Assembly (NCBI GenBank): GCA_031263485.1
Contig: JAISFS010000187.1
Span: 1-38,986 of the forward strand
Source of the DNA: Deltaproteobacteria bacterium
GTDB taxonomy: Bacteria; Desulfobacterota; Desulfarculia; Adiutricales; Adiutricaceae
Reading direction: 5' to 3'
Length of the DNA: 38,986 bases
The notes below the pieces were generated by a model that searched no databases, was not told the DNA's origin, and worked only from the letters and a program-made list of their open reading frames with translations. Each line of letters begins with the position of its first letter. Positions within the stretch are counted from its first letter, which is position 1. The position numbers and the translations under genes are program-made. Positions 27,151-35,816 of this stretch are shown in pieces.

Positions 27151-28659
27151 ATGACCGAATCGAAACCACCGTACCTGACCACAGCCTTCGGAGCCCCCAT
27201 AATCGAGGACAACATCTCCCAGACCGCGGGGAGGGGAGGGCCGATCCTCCTCCAGGACGTGGTGCTCCTGGAGAAGCTCGCCCACTTCGGGAGGGAGAGG
27301 ATCCCCGAGCGGGTGGTGCATGCCAAGGGCGCCGGAGCCTTCGGGAGCTTCACCCTCACGGAGGACATGTCGAAGTACACCTGCGCTGATGTCTTCAACG
27401 GCGCCGGCAAGCAGACCGAGGTCTTCCTGCGCTTCTCCACCGTGGGGGGGGAACGCGGCTTCGCGGACGCGGATCGCGACCCGCGGGGCTTCGCGATGAA
27501 GTTCTACACCGCGGACGGCAACTACGACCTCGTCGGCAACAACACCCCGATCTTCTTCATCCGCGACCCCATGAAGTTCCCGGACTTCATCCACACCCAG
27601 AAGCGCAGGCCCGACAACAACCTCCACGACGACAACATCAAGTGGGACTTCTGGTCGCTCACGCCCGAGTCGCTCCACCAGGTGGCCATCCTCTTCTCCG
27701 ACCGCGGCGTGCCCGCGAACTTCCGGACCATGCACGGGTTCGGGAGCCACACGTACATGTGGTACAACGACAAGAACGAGGTATTCTGGGTCAAGTACCA
27801 CGTGACCACGAACCAGGGCATCAAGTGCCTCACCCGCCAGGAGGCCAAGAAGATGTCCGGGGACGATCCGGACCACGCGCTGCGCGACCTCTGGGAAGCC
27901 ATCGAGGCGAAGGAATATCCCTCCTGGACCGTGAACGTCCAGATCCTCACTCCGGAAGAGGTCGCGAAGCTCCCGTTCGACCCCTTCGACGTGACCAAGG
28001 TCTGGCCGCACGCGGACGCGCCCCTCAAGCCCATCGGCACCATCAGGCTGGATCGCAACCCGGGCAACTATTTCGAGGACGTGGAGCAGAGCGCCTTCAA
28101 CCCCTCCAGCTTCGTTCCCGGCATAGGCCCTTCCCCGGACAAGCTCCTCCAGGGCAGGCTGGTCTCGTACCATGACACCCACCTGCACCGGCTCGGCGCG
28201 AATTACCACCAGATCCCCGTGAACCAGCCCCGCGGAGCCAAGGCCCACACCAACGAGCGAGACAGTTACATGGTCTCCGGTTCCCCGGTCGGAGTGCCGA
28301 ACTATTACCCGAACAGTCTGGGCGGGCCGCCGCCCAAGCGCCTCGGCTACCCGGAGCTCCCGGTTTCGGGGACCGCGGCCCGCCACGTTGTGGAGGTGGG
28401 CCCCGTCGACTACGTGCAGGCCGAGGCGCTGTACGCCCGGGTCATGACCCAGCCAGAGCGCGACAGGTTCCTGGACAACGTGGCCGACTCGATGTCCAAG
28501 GCGATGGACCGCATCCGCCTCCGCTCGCTCGTGATGTTCTGGAAGATGGACCCCGGCGCGGCAAAGATCCTTGCCGAGGCCGTGAAGAGCGATCTGGGTA
28601 AGGTGGAGAAGCTCGCCGGGCTTTCCTTCGACGAGCTCGTTAAGGCCACCGCGCAGTAG
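27151..28659 (+). CDS. katA: Monofunctional haem catalase, small-subunit type
   Basis: Cytoplasmic haem enzyme converting hydrogen peroxide to water and oxygen. The 502 residues fit a clade-3 small-subunit catalase. Catalytic H57 lies in 'ERVVHAKGAGAFG', catalytic asparagine near 130 in 'DLVGNNTPIFFIRD', and proximal haem ligand Y340 in 'GRLVSYHDTHLHRLG' followed by 'NYHQIPVN'. 'RFSTVGGERG' and 'NFRTMHGFGSHTY' are also as expected. AAGGAG at 27137-27142 is 8 nt before the ATG. It stands alone and ends in a bidirectional-looking terminator. In a lineage that I infer to be anaerobic it would serve oxygen-stress defence. No odd residue was noticed apart from V instead of the common F before the ligand region (LVSY). 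Confidence 0.97.
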   Translation: MTESKPPYLTTAFGAPIIEDNISQTAGRGGPILLQDVVLLEKLAHFGRERIPERVVHAKGAGAFGSFTLTEDMSKYTCADVFNGAGKQTEVFLRFSTVGGERGFADADRDPRGFAMKFYTADGNYDLVGNNTPIFFIRDPMKFPDFIHTQKRRPDNNLHDDNIKWDFWSLTPESLHQVAILFSDRGVPANFRTMHGFGSHTYMWYNDKNEVFWVKYHVTTNQGIKCLTRQEAKKMSGDDPDHALRDLWEAIEAKEYPSWTVNVQILTPEEVAKLPFDPFDVTKVWPHADAPLKPIGTIRLDRNPGNYFEDVEQSAFNPSSFVPGIGPSPDKLLQGRLVSYHDTHLHRLGANYHQIPVNQPRGAKAHTNERDSYMVSGSPVGVPNYYPNSLGGPPPKRLGYPELPVSGTAARHVVEVGPVDYVQAEALYARVMTQPERDRFLDNVADSMSKAMDRIRLRSLVMFWKMDPGAAKILAEAVKSDLGKVEKLAGLSFDELVKATAQ

Positions 28660-29013
28660 GGGAACGCTCCATGCGGACGTTCCTGGCGACACGGCCCCGC
28701 CCCTGGCTGGGATGCCCGACGCGCGAAATCGTCTCCGCGCCGCCGTCGGACGGCGCGGCGCCCGCGTTAACTTGAGCCCTGCCTCCGGAACGAGGATGCG
28801 GGCCAGCGGGGACATGCTCCGCAGGCATGGTCCTTGGGGCCGGAGACAGGGAACGGGTACGGAGAACGAAGGCCGTGACGGAAGTCCTGAGACCTCCGCC
28901 ACGGCCTTTCGCTTTGCACGGACGCTTCCCCGACGGACCCTTGCCGGACGATCCCCGCAGGTCGCCAGACGGAGGTCGCCAGACGGTCCCCCGGAGGATC
29001 CGATGGCCCCTCT
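28660..29013. other. Convergent gap between catalase and aminotransferase
   Basis: 354 nt with no gene. It holds the hairpin at 28869-28913; the remaining sequence is unremarkable GC-rich DNA. Confidence 0.6.
28869..28913 (+). terminator. Rho-independent terminator for catalase
   Basis: AAGGCCGTG at 28869-28877 pairs with CACGGCCTT at 28900-28908, with a further CGGA/TCCG pairing inside, and TTTCGCTTT follows. It lies between convergent genes and could also end the aminotransferase transcript. Confidence 0.55.
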
Positions 29014-30093
29014 TCAATCCTCCAGATCCAGATACTCCACCCAGCCCCGCTTGTCGTGCCGCAGGCCGAACTGCACACCCACGAGCTCGTCGTAGAGCTT
29101 CTGGGTGATGGGGCCGATGCCGCCGTTGCCTATATCGAAGATCTCGTCCTTGTAGCTCAGCTGGCCCACGGGGGAGATGACGCAGGCCGTACCTGCCCCG
29201 AAGCACTCGGTCAGCCGCCCGCTCTTCTGGGCTTCCTGGAGCTCCTCCACCGTGACGGCCCTCTCCTCGGCCTTGACGCCCAGATCGGCCGCGACGGTCA
29301 GGACGGATGCCCTTGTGATGCCCGGGAGGATGGTTCCGGTAAGGGGGGCCGTAACGATGGTCCCGTCTATCACGAAGAACATGTTCATGGAGCCCACCTC
29401 CTCCACGAACTTGTGGGAGATGGCGTCCAGCCAGAGGAGTTGCGTGTAGCCCTTCCGGCTGGCCGCCTCCGTCGCGAGCAGGCTCCCCGCGTAGCTCGCC
29501 CCGGCCTTGACCGCGCCCAGCCCCCCCGGCGCGGCCCTGGTGTAGTGCGGCTCCACGTAGATCCTTATCGGCGCGAAGCCCTCCGGGTAGTAGGGTCCCA
29601 CGGGCCCCAGGATGATGAACAGCAGGTACTCCTTGGCCGGCCGTACTCCCAGGTGCGGCTCGGTCGCGATCACGGTTGGCCTTACGTAGAGGGTGGCTCC
29701 GGGGTGCGAGGGGGTCCAGGCGGCGTCCACCTTCAGGAGCTCCTTAAGTGCCTTCAGGAGCAGGGCCTCATCGAAGGGCGGGATGGCCATACGCTCCGCG
29801 GACGAGCTGAAGCGCCTGAAATTGTCGCGGGGCCGGAACAGGGCCAGCCTGCCGTCGGGGTGCCGGTAGCACTTGAGCCCCTCGAAAACGGTCTGGCTGT
29901 AGTGGAGGACCATGGCCGACGGCTCCAGGACGAGCGGTCCGTAGGGCTCGATGCGGGGGTTGCGCCAGGAGCCGTCGTAATAGTCCATCTTGAACATGTG
30001 GTCCGTGTAGATGTCACCGAAGCCGAGCGCGGCCTCGTCGGCCGGGCGGGGCTTGAGGTGCTTGGGGAGTTGCCTGCGGATTTGGATTTCCAT
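29014..30093 (-). CDS. ilvE: Branched-chain amino acid aminotransferase
   Basis: PLP enzyme of fold type IV that transfers the amino group between glutamate and the keto acids of leucine, isoleucine and valine. 359 residues, typical of the longer BCAT (BCAT_beta) group. The PLP lysine is K196 in 'GLGAVKAGASYAGS'. Other landmarks are 'HYSQTVFEGLKCYR', 'RPTVIATEPHLGV', 'LLWLDA', 'EEVGSMNMFFV' and 'LTECFGAGTACVISPVG'. The frame is open for 85 more codons upstream, but that part is proline-rich and translated from tandem repeats. Homology starts at 'MEIQIRRQLPKHLKP', so ATG 30093 is chosen; its ribosome binding site is weak. Confidence 0.96.
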   Translation of the reverse strand: MEIQIRRQLPKHLKPRPADEAALGFGDIYTDHMFKMDYYDGSWRNPRIEPYGPLVLEPSAMVLHYSQTVFEGLKCYRHPDGRLALFRPRDNFRRFSSSAERMAIPPFDEALLLKALKELLKVDAAWTPSHPGATLYVRPTVIATEPHLGVRPAKEYLLFIILGPVGPYYPEGFAPIRIYVEPHYTRAAPGGLGAVKAGASYAGSLLATEAASRKGYTQLLWLDAISHKFVEEVGSMNMFFVIDGTIVTAPLTGTILPGITRASVLTVAADLGVKAEERAVTVEELQEAQKSGRLTECFGAGTACVISPVGQLSYKDEIFDIGNGGIGPITQKLYDELVGVQFGLRHDKRGWVEYLDLED

Positions 30094-30212
30094 ATGCCAC
30101 CAAGAAGGGAAGAGAAGTATCCTGCCGAGGGGCCGTCCGCGCCGACGGGGGAAGGCGAGGGGCCGAGAATAGCGGGGCGGCAGGGCCGGGGAGGCGGTGA
30201 TGATGGCCGGAG

Positions 30213-30275
30213 CGCGGTAAGGCGTGACCGGGGCGAGGTAAAGCGTGACCGGGACGCGGCAAGGCGTGACCGGGG
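30213..30275. repeat. 21-nt tandem repeat, 3 copies
   Basis: Units begin at 30213, 30234 and 30255 and share AAGGCGTGACCGGG with small changes. The array lies just upstream of ilvE (minus strand) and so in its presumed leader. Confidence 0.85.
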
Positions 30276-30840
30276 CGGCTGGAATGTGGGGACGAACGGT
30301 TGCGGACGATCCGCGAGCGAAAAGGCCCAGGAAGCCTGAAGGCCGCAAGTCCGTGACGGAATGGGGTGCGTGGCAATAACTGGCGGCCGGTCAAAGCGCT
30401 TGCCCCAGCATCGTGAAAGGTCGTGCGCCCCGGAACGCGATGACGCGAGACGGCGGAAGCCGCGCGTCCGGAGGTGCCGTATCGGTTGGCGAGAAGCCTT
30501 GATGCTCGGTTCGTAGGAGGCCGGAATGCTGATCAGCACGGCTTTGAGTCGCAAGGCGGGCCGCAACGGCGTCTTGGCCTGAGCCGGGCGTGGGGAGGCG
30601 AAGGCCAGTGCTCCAAGGACACGCGGCGTCGTGGCGCAAGGCGCGGCACCGGAAGCCACGCACCCGCATGCCGGAAATGGCTGACGGGTGCGGGAAACGG
30701 GCCGGTCAGGTTCCGCAGGCGGCTTGCTCCGGACATCCGGTCGGACTTTGCGCGGAAAAAGCTATTTTATTGCCATTATGGGGCTGTTTTCAAGGGAAAC
30801 GGCGAGGCGCACCCGCGTTGACGCGGGCTCCCGTATCCGA

Positions 30841-30998
30841 AGGGCGGCCACGCCCCGCAGGGCGGTCGTTTCCCGCAAGGGCGACCGCGTCCCGCTGGGC
30901 GGCCGCGTCCCGCTGGGCGGCCGCGTCCCGCGATGGCGGTTGCGTCCCGCAAGGGTGGCTCTGTCATGCAGAGCTGGCTCGTCTCGCAAGGGCGGCCT
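30841..30998. repeat. 18-19-nt degenerate tandem array, about 8-9 copies
   Basis: Successive units follow the pattern GGGCGGCCGCGTCCCGC plus one to three bases. The central copies are almost identical and the right-hand copies are more diverged (GGGTGGCTCTGTCATGC). Confidence 0.75.
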
Positions 30999-31067
30999 TG
31001 TCCAGTAGGTCAATCGCGTCCGCGAGCGCCGGAAACCTGAAACGGGCCCGCAGGGCGTGTCCTGCCC

Positions 31068-31574
31068 CTAGCCCTCCCGCGGCTCCGGCGGGTATTTCGA
31101 CCTAAGTCTCCTGGCCACCGGCTCCGGTACCAGATCGGAGACGTCTGCGCCCAGAGATGCCGCCTCCTTGACGGTGGATGAGCTGATGAAAAACCACCGG
31201 TGGTCGGCCATGAGGAAGACCGAGTGGATGTCCTTTTCCAGGTGGCGGTTCATCATGGCCATCCGGAACTCGAACTCGAAGTCGGAGGTCGCCCTCAAGC
31301 CCCGCAGGATGGCCGCGGCCCCCTTGCGGCGGGCGTAATCCACGGTAAGGCCCTCGAAGCGGTCTATCTCGATGCGGCCGTCGGGGAAGCGCTCCGCGAG
31401 GCTCTCCCGCAGGAGTTCCACCCGCTCGTCAACGGAGAAGAGGGCGCCTTTCAGGGGGTTTTTCGCGACCGCCACGATGATCCTGTCGAATACGGCAAGG
31501 CCCCTCTCCACCAGGCTCACATGCCCGAGTGTTGGAGGGTCGAAGGAGCCAGGATAGATGGCGACGGCGCCCAT
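31068..31574 (-). CDS. coaD: Phosphopantetheine adenylyltransferase
   Basis: Fourth step of coenzyme A synthesis: 4'-phosphopantetheine + ATP gives dephospho-CoA. 168 residues, the normal size. The nucleotidyltransferase motif is 'YPGSFDPPTLGH' at 7-18, with T15/H18 in the T/HxGH signature. 'RGLRATSDFEFEF' (91-103) and 'ISSSTVKE' (130-137) complete the active site. ATG 31574 begins 7 nt after the trigger-factor stop. An upstream in-frame ATG at 31613 would add 13 residues overlapping that gene and is not needed by the family. The arrangement implies co-transcription and translational coupling with the trigger factor gene. Confidence 0.96.
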   Translation of the reverse strand: MGAVAIYPGSFDPPTLGHVSLVERGLAVFDRIIVAVAKNPLKGALFSVDERVELLRESLAERFPDGRIEIDRFEGLTVDYARRKGAAAILRGLRATSDFEFEFRMAMMNRHLEKDIHSVFLMADHRWFFISSSTVKEAASLGADVSDLVPEPVARRLRSKYPPEPREG

Positions 31575-31581
31575 GGGCGCC

Positions 31582-33507
31582 CTAGCGGGACTCCTCCCCG
31601 CCATCGTCTCCATGATCGTGCCCGCGATGGTGGCTGTGGCCGTGATCGTGGCCGTCTATGCCGTCGTGGGCGTGGTAGCCGCCCTCGTGGGAGCCGGAGT
31701 GGTCGTGTTCGTGGGTATGGACGTGCTCGTGTGGGTGCGAATGCCCCTCGCCGGCGTGAGCGCCCTTGTCGTCCTCATGCTCGTGGCCGTGCCCGCCGGT
31801 GTGGGGGTGGTCATGCACGTGCGCGTGGGCGTGCTTGTGTGGGCCTTCGGCCTCGGCGGCATGATCGTGGTCATGGTCATGGCCGTGATCGTGGTCATGG
31901 TCATGGTCATGGCCGTGATCGTGGTCATGGCCATGGCCGTGATCGTGGTCATGGTCATGGCCGTGATCGTGGTCATGGCCATGGTCGTGATCGTGGTCAT
32001 GGCCGTGATTGTGATCATGGCCATGGTCGCGATCGTGGTCATGGCCGTGATCGCGGGATAGGTCGCTGTCGGTTACGCCCAGGGCCTCCTTCAGCGCCTT
32101 AATGTACATCTCCTCATGGAGCCGCGCCGCCTCATCCCGCTCCTTGATGTACTCCTCCTCGGTCTGGTCGATGATGGTCACGCGGGATTTCAGGTAGGCA
32201 TTGACGCGGTATTTGGCCACCTCGTTTTCGAGGTTGGCCCGGTCCAGCTCCCCGGAGGCGAGCTTTCTCCTGATGGATTCCAGTTGCGGGGCGTACTGGG
32301 GGGCCGCCTCGACGAACGCCTCGGCCAGCCCCTCGTCCGGGGGCATGAGGTCCTGCTCCTGGATGATCTTCTGGGCTATGAAATGGCTCACGATGGAGGC
32401 GCGGGCCAGGGACGTGCAACGTTTCACCTTGGCGGCGAGGAGTTTCGGGGCGTGGTCGGGGTCCCTGCCGTAATCGTCCAGGTCCTTGTGGGTCAGCTCC
32501 AATTGGGGCATGAGGCGTTGGAACTCCTGCTGAAGGACGCCCCGGGGGACAGGGAAGTCGGCTAACGCCGCCACCGAGAACATCATCGCCTGGGTGAACT
32601 CCTCATCGGCCTCCTGCTGGAGCTTCTCGCGGACCAGGCCTTCGAAGTGCCTGCGGAGGCTCTGCAGGTCGTTGACCCCCTCGATGCCCTGCGACCGCGC
32701 GAACTCGTCGTCCAGTTCGGGGAGCTCGCGCTTGTGGACGTTCACGATCCTAACCCTGTTTATGACCGTCTTGCCCGCGATGTTGCGGTCCCGGGCCTTG
32801 GGCGAGACATTCATGGGCTCCTCGAACTCGTCCCCGGCCTTGTGGTCCGCAAGCGCGCGAGCGAGCTCGCGGGACCATTCGGAGAGCTTGTCGTTTGCGG
32901 AGCCCAGGACGGCCTGCTGCTCCCCGGAGTCGGCCTTGGGCCGCATGACCTTCTTGCCGCTGGGGTTCCAGACGGTGTAGACGAAGGTTACGAGATCCCC
33001 TTCGCGGGCCTCGTAGTCCGGGGGGGCCGGGGCCATCACGGCCTCGGAGGCGCACAGTCTCTGGAGATAGTTTTCCGTGGATTCGGCCACCTTCGCGGGA
33101 GGGTGGCGCTTGGCCTCGGCCTTGGAGAAGTCCGGGAGCTCGAACTCGGGCATGACGTCGAAGACCGCCTGGAACCTCAACGGCTTCCCGGTCCCGAAGT
33201 CGAACTCGGTGAAGGTGAAAAACTTCGGGTCGTCCAAAGGCGAGAGCGGCGTCACTCCTCGGCTTTCCAGCTCCCGTGCGAGCGCCTCCTTGAGGTGCCC
33301 GTTCCAGAGCTCTCCCCGGATCTCGGAGGTGAAATGCTGAATGAGCACCTGTGCCGGGGCCTTGCGGGGCCTGTAGCCCTTTATGTGGTGCTTTTCGTTT
33401 AGCCTGTCAAGCGCCGCCTCCAGGCTGTCCCGGTACTCCATGTATGGAAGCTCGGCGGAGACGGTCTGCTGCGAGTTCTCTCTGTCTTCGGTGAGGGATA
33501 TCTCCAT
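31582..33507 (-). CDS. tig: Trigger factor with extended histidine-rich C-terminal tail
   Basis: Ribosome-associated chaperone for nascent chains, 641 residues against a usual 430-450. The N-terminal domain has the ribosome-docking loop 'GYRPRKAP' (44-51, family GFRxGKxP). The PPIase-like domain is about 166-260 ('EGDLVTFVYTVWNPSGKKV'), followed by 'ELPELDDEFARSQG' and a helical C-terminal domain to about 480. Residues 486-641 are a tail of about 60 histidines, mostly HD and HG pairs, then mixed H with A/E/G/P. Such tails bind nickel, zinc or copper in SlyD and HypB, so metal storage or delivery is a reasonable inference. ATG 33507 is chosen. The frame stays open further upstream only by reading through the tRNA-Leu gene. 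Confidence 0.92.
   Translation of the reverse strand: MEISLTEDRENSQQTVSAELPYMEYRDSLEAALDRLNEKHHIKGYRPRKAPAQVLIQHFTSEIRGELWNGHLKEALARELESRGVTPLSPLDDPKFFTFTEFDFGTGKPLRFQAVFDVMPEFELPDFSKAEAKRHPPAKVAESTENYLQRLCASEAVMAPAPPDYEAREGDLVTFVYTVWNPSGKKVMRPKADSGEQQAVLGSANDKLSEWSRELARALADHKAGDEFEEPMNVSPKARDRNIAGKTVINRVRIVNVHKRELPELDDEFARSQGIEGVNDLQSLRRHFEGLVREKLQQEADEEFTQAMMFSVAALADFPVPRGVLQQEFQRLMPQLELTHKDLDDYGRDPDHAPKLLAAKVKRCTSLARASIVSHFIAQKIIQEQDLMPPDEGLAEAFVEAAPQYAPQLESIRRKLASGELDRANLENEVAKYRVNAYLKSRVTIIDQTEEEYIKERDEAARLHEEMYIKALKEALGVTDSDLSRDHGHDHDRDHGHDHNHGHDHDHDHGHDHDHGHDHDHDHGHGHDHDHGHDHDHDHDHGHDHDHDHAAEAEGPHKHAHAHVHDHPHTGGHGHEHEDDKGAHAGEGHSHPHEHVHTHEHDHSGSHEGGYHAHDGIDGHDHGHSHHRGHDHGDDGGEESR
31585..32052 (-). 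repeat. Coding repeat for the His/Asp-rich tail of trigger factor
   Basis: 468 nt encode the 156-residue tail. At 31860-32050 the plus strand is a mixture of GTGATC, GTGGTC, ATGGTC and ATGGCC hexamers, i.e. near-tandem hexanucleotide repeats encoding alternating H with D or G. Slippage at such a repeat could change tail length without leaving the frame. Confidence 0.85.
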
Positions 33508-33537
33508 TGTATATTCTGATGCTCCGGTAGACGGGAT

Positions 33538-33624
33538 TGGTGCGAGAGAGGGGGCTCGAACCCCTAAGGCCTTGCGGCCGCTGGCTCCTAAGGCCAGTGC
33601 GTCTGCCAGTTCCGCCACTCTCGC
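33538..33624 (-). tRNA. tRNA-Leu (anticodon UAG)
   Basis: 87 nt including an encoded 3' CCA. Acceptor arms GCGAGAG and CTCTCGC pair perfectly. The anticodon stem is CTGGC/GCCAG with loop CTTAGGA, giving anticodon TAG (reads CUA and related Leu codons). A long class-II variable arm (GGCCGCAAGGCC region) and the T-arm GGGGTTCGAGCCCC confirm leucine type. It lies 30 nt upstream of the trigger-factor start on the same strand, so the two may share a transcript. Confidence 0.97.
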
Positions 33625-33759
33625 AGGCGGCCGCCGCGCATGAAGGCGGCGCGTCGGCGCCCGTCCCGGGAGCGGGCAGGGCGCCGGGGTCTCTGGGCCT
33701 GAGGCGGAGGCGATGCCCTCCTTCAGGCAGGGGCCCCCGGAAAATGCCGCGATCCGTGT

Positions 33760-33788
33760 ACTTTAGAACAGACGGGGTTAAAAGGCAA
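33760..33788 (-). promoter_or_regulatory. Candidate sigma-70 promoter for tRNA-Leu and tig
   Basis: On the minus strand TTGCCT (33788-33783), 17 nt and TAAAGT (33765-33760) have correct spacing and four matches of six in each hexamer. It lies about 135 nt upstream of the tRNA. Its strength is uncertain. Confidence 0.35.
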
Positions 33789-34019
33789 GTGTTTTGTGGA
33801 CATAAGCCACGCGCGGGGCCGTCCCCGGGGCCGCCCGGAGGGATCGCCCGCTTCGCTCCGAACTTCGAAGATTGCGCTCTGGGACTGTGGCGTTGCAGAC
33901 CGCAGACGGGAGCGCCTGTGACGCCCCGCGGTCGAGCGGGCTGCGGCGCCGGAACGCGGCGTTCGCGGGCCGCAAGTGGATGCGGGATGATACGGCATCA
34001 GGGGGATGTTGCGGAACGA

Positions 34020-34235
34020 TGGGGGATGATGCGGCATGGCGGGCGGTATGGCTGGGATGATGCGGCATGGCGGGCGGCATGGCTGGGATGATGCGGCATG
34101 GCGGGCGGCATGGCTGGGATGATGCGGAATGGCGGGCGGCATGGCAGGGATGATGCTGTATGGCGGGCGGCATGACTGGGATGATGCGCTATGACGGGCG
34201 GGATGGCTGGGATGACGCGGGATGGAGGGGATGGC
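34020..34235. repeat. 31-nt tandem repeat, about 7 copies
   Basis: Units share GGGATGATGCGGCATGGCGG followed by GCGGCATGGCT; hexamers recur exactly 31 nt apart (for example at 34026, 34057 and 34088). The central copies differ by one or two bases and the right-hand copies by more. Confidence 0.9.
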
Positions 34236-34328
34236 GCGGGGAGAGCGGCGGGGCGGACGCGGGAAGCGCCGTGGGGAAGGCGGCGTGGCCCGGGCGGGTT
34301 CCGGAAGGGAAAGAAGGGCCTCGCGGCG

Positions 34329-35816
34329 TCAGTACATCTTGCGGCGGTCCGAGGACGATCCGAGGCCCAGGATCTCCCTGTACTTTGCCACCGTGCGGCG
34401 GGCGATGTCGATGTTGGAGGCGCGGAGGATCTCCACCAGGCGCTGGTCGGAAAGGGGCTTTTTCGGGTCCTCGGCGGCGATGAGGTCCCGGATGCGCTTC
34501 TTCACGCTCTCCGAGGACAGAGGCTCGCCCTGGAAGCGGCCGATCGGGCTGTCGAAGAAGTACTTGAGCTCGAAGACCCCCCTGGGGGTGTCCACGTACT
34601 TGTTGGTGGTGACGCGGCTAATCGTGGACTCGTGGAAGTTCAGCTCCTCGGCCACGTCCCTCAGGACCAGGGGCCTCAGCCTCTCCACGCCGTAGTCCAG
34701 GAACTCGCGCTGGAAACGGAAGATGCACTCGGTCACGCGGTAGATCGTGCGCTGGCGCTGGTGGATGCTCTTGATTAGGAACGCCGCCCCCTTCAGCTTG
34801 TCGGAGAGGTACTTGCGGGCGTCGTCCGGGGCCGATTTGTCGGAGATGAGGCGGCGGTAGGCGCTCGAGAACTTGAGCTTCGGCATGCCGTCCTCGTTCA
34901 GGGATATCACGTACTCCCCGCCCACATTGCGGATATAGACGTCCGGGGTGACGTATACCGGGTCAACGGTGGAGTAGGCGAGCCCGGGAAAGGGGTTCAG
35001 GCGCTTCAGGGTCTCCAGGGCCTCGGTCACCTGCTCCTGGGTGCATCCCAGGGCCTTGCAGAGGCCGGGCAGGTCCTTCTTTTCCAGAAGCTTCAGGTGC
35101 TTGCGGCAGATCTCCGCCGCAGGCGAGTAGGTGAGTTCCATGCGGTCCAGCTGGAGAAGCAGGCATTCCGGAACGTCCCGGGCGGCGATGCCCGGGGGGT
35201 CCAGCTGCTGGATCCGGGCCAGGGTCGCCTCCAGCACCTCCTGGTCGATGCCGGCTGAAAGCGCCAGATCCGCTAGCGGGGAAGCCACGTAGCCCTTGTC
35301 GTTCAGGTTCCCGATGAGGAATACCCCCCGCCGGAAGTCGAGGGCGTCCCTGGCCACGAAGCGCCACTGGGCCTCCAGGTGATCGGAAAGCGAGGTCTTG
35401 GCCGCCGTGAAGCTCTCGAAGCCCGGCGTCTCCTCGGGCGTCTCGTGGCTCCCGGTGGCCAGGGACGTGGAGGGGGCGGACGAATATTCCTCCAGGTAGT
35501 TCTCCCAGTCGATGTCCCCGCGCACCTGCTCCTCGGTGGCCCCCACCGTCTCCGCGAACTCCGCCGCCTCGTTGCCGTCGGAGGCCTTGTCAGGGGACCG
35601 GTCGTACTCGGGATCGACTATCGAGTTCTCCGCCTGGCCCTCGGCGGTGTCCCCGGTCGGGGTGAGCTCCAGGAGCGGGTTGGACATCATCTCGTTGGTG
35701 ATCTCTTCCGTGAGCTCGACGTGATTCATCTGAAGGAGCTTGATGGCCTGCTGGAGCTGAGGCGTCATCACCATCTGCTGAGTCTGTTTCTGTGAAAGGT
35801 GTAGCTCCATCGCCAT
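34329..35816 (-). CDS. rpoN: RNA polymerase sigma-54 factor
   Basis: Directs RNA polymerase to -24/-12 promoters that need enhancer-binding ATPases. 495 residues. Region I is the glutamine-rich N-terminus 'LSQKQTQQMVMTPQLQQAI'. An acidic region II follows (about 55-130), then the core-binding and DNA-binding region with 'LQQLDPPGIAARD'-like text (here 'IQQLDPPGIAARD'), 'NPFPGLAY' and 'HESTISRVTTNKYVDTPRG'. The RpoN box ARRTVAKYRE is at 472-481. ATG 35816 has GGAGAG 7 nt upstream. In related genomes it follows lptB directly; here a 637-nt repeat-bearing gap intervenes, so it may have its own promoter. Confidence 0.97.
   Translation of the reverse strand: MAMELHLSQKQTQQMVMTPQLQQAIKLLQMNHVELTEEITNEMMSNPLLELTPTGDTAEGQAENSIVDPEYDRSPDKASDGNEAAEFAETVGATEEQVRGDIDWENYLEEYSSAPSTSLATGSHETPEETPGFESFTAAKTSLSDHLEAQWRFVARDALDFRRGVFLIGNLNDKGYVASPLADLALSAGIDQEVLEATLARIQQLDPPGIAARDVPECLLLQLDRMELTYSPAAEICRKHLKLLEKKDLPGLCKALGCTQEQVTEALETLKRLNPFPGLAYSTVDPVYVTPDVYIRNVGGEYVISLNEDGMPKLKFSSAYRRLISDKSAPDDARKYLSDKLKGAAFLIKSIHQRQRTIYRVTECIFRFQREFLDYGVERLRPLVLRDVAEELNFHESTISRVTTNKYVDTPRGVFELKYFFDSPIGRFQGEPLSSESVKKRIRDLIAAEDPKKPLSDQRLVEILRASNIDIARRTVAKYREILGLGSSSDRRKMY

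Larger units (their letters stand above)
30094..31067. other. Gap between ilvE and coaD with two repeat arrays
   Basis: Nearly 1 kb without a gene. A 21-nt array lies at 30213-30275 and an 18-19-nt array at about 30841-30998. A short AT-rich spot (AAAAAGCTATTTTATTGCC, 30758-30776) could hold promoter elements but no hexamer pair is clear. Confidence 0.6.
33625..34328. other. Gap between rpoN and tRNA-Leu with promoter and 31-nt array
   Basis: About 700 nt without a gene. A promoter candidate on the minus strand lies at 33760-33788. A 31-nt tandem array fills about 34020-34235. No terminator was recognised after rpoN. Confidence 0.6.

Noticed and set aside
27025-28902. 625-codon minus-strand frame over the catalase gene
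   Set aside because: Antisense open frame produced by high GC3 in the catalase gene.
30094-30348. 85-residue N-terminal extension of IlvE
   Set aside because: Proline-rich translation of the 21-nt repeats; BCAT similarity starts at residue MEIQIRR.
31200-32102. Plus-strand frame of 300 codons rich in RGHGRD and a second rich in VMVMA
   Set aside because: Antisense readings of coaD and the histidine tail of tig; no start site or family match.
33508-33618. N-terminal extension of the trigger factor frame beginning MAELADALALG
   Set aside because: This peptide is the translation of the tRNA-Leu gene. The chaperone begins at ATG 33507, where family similarity starts.
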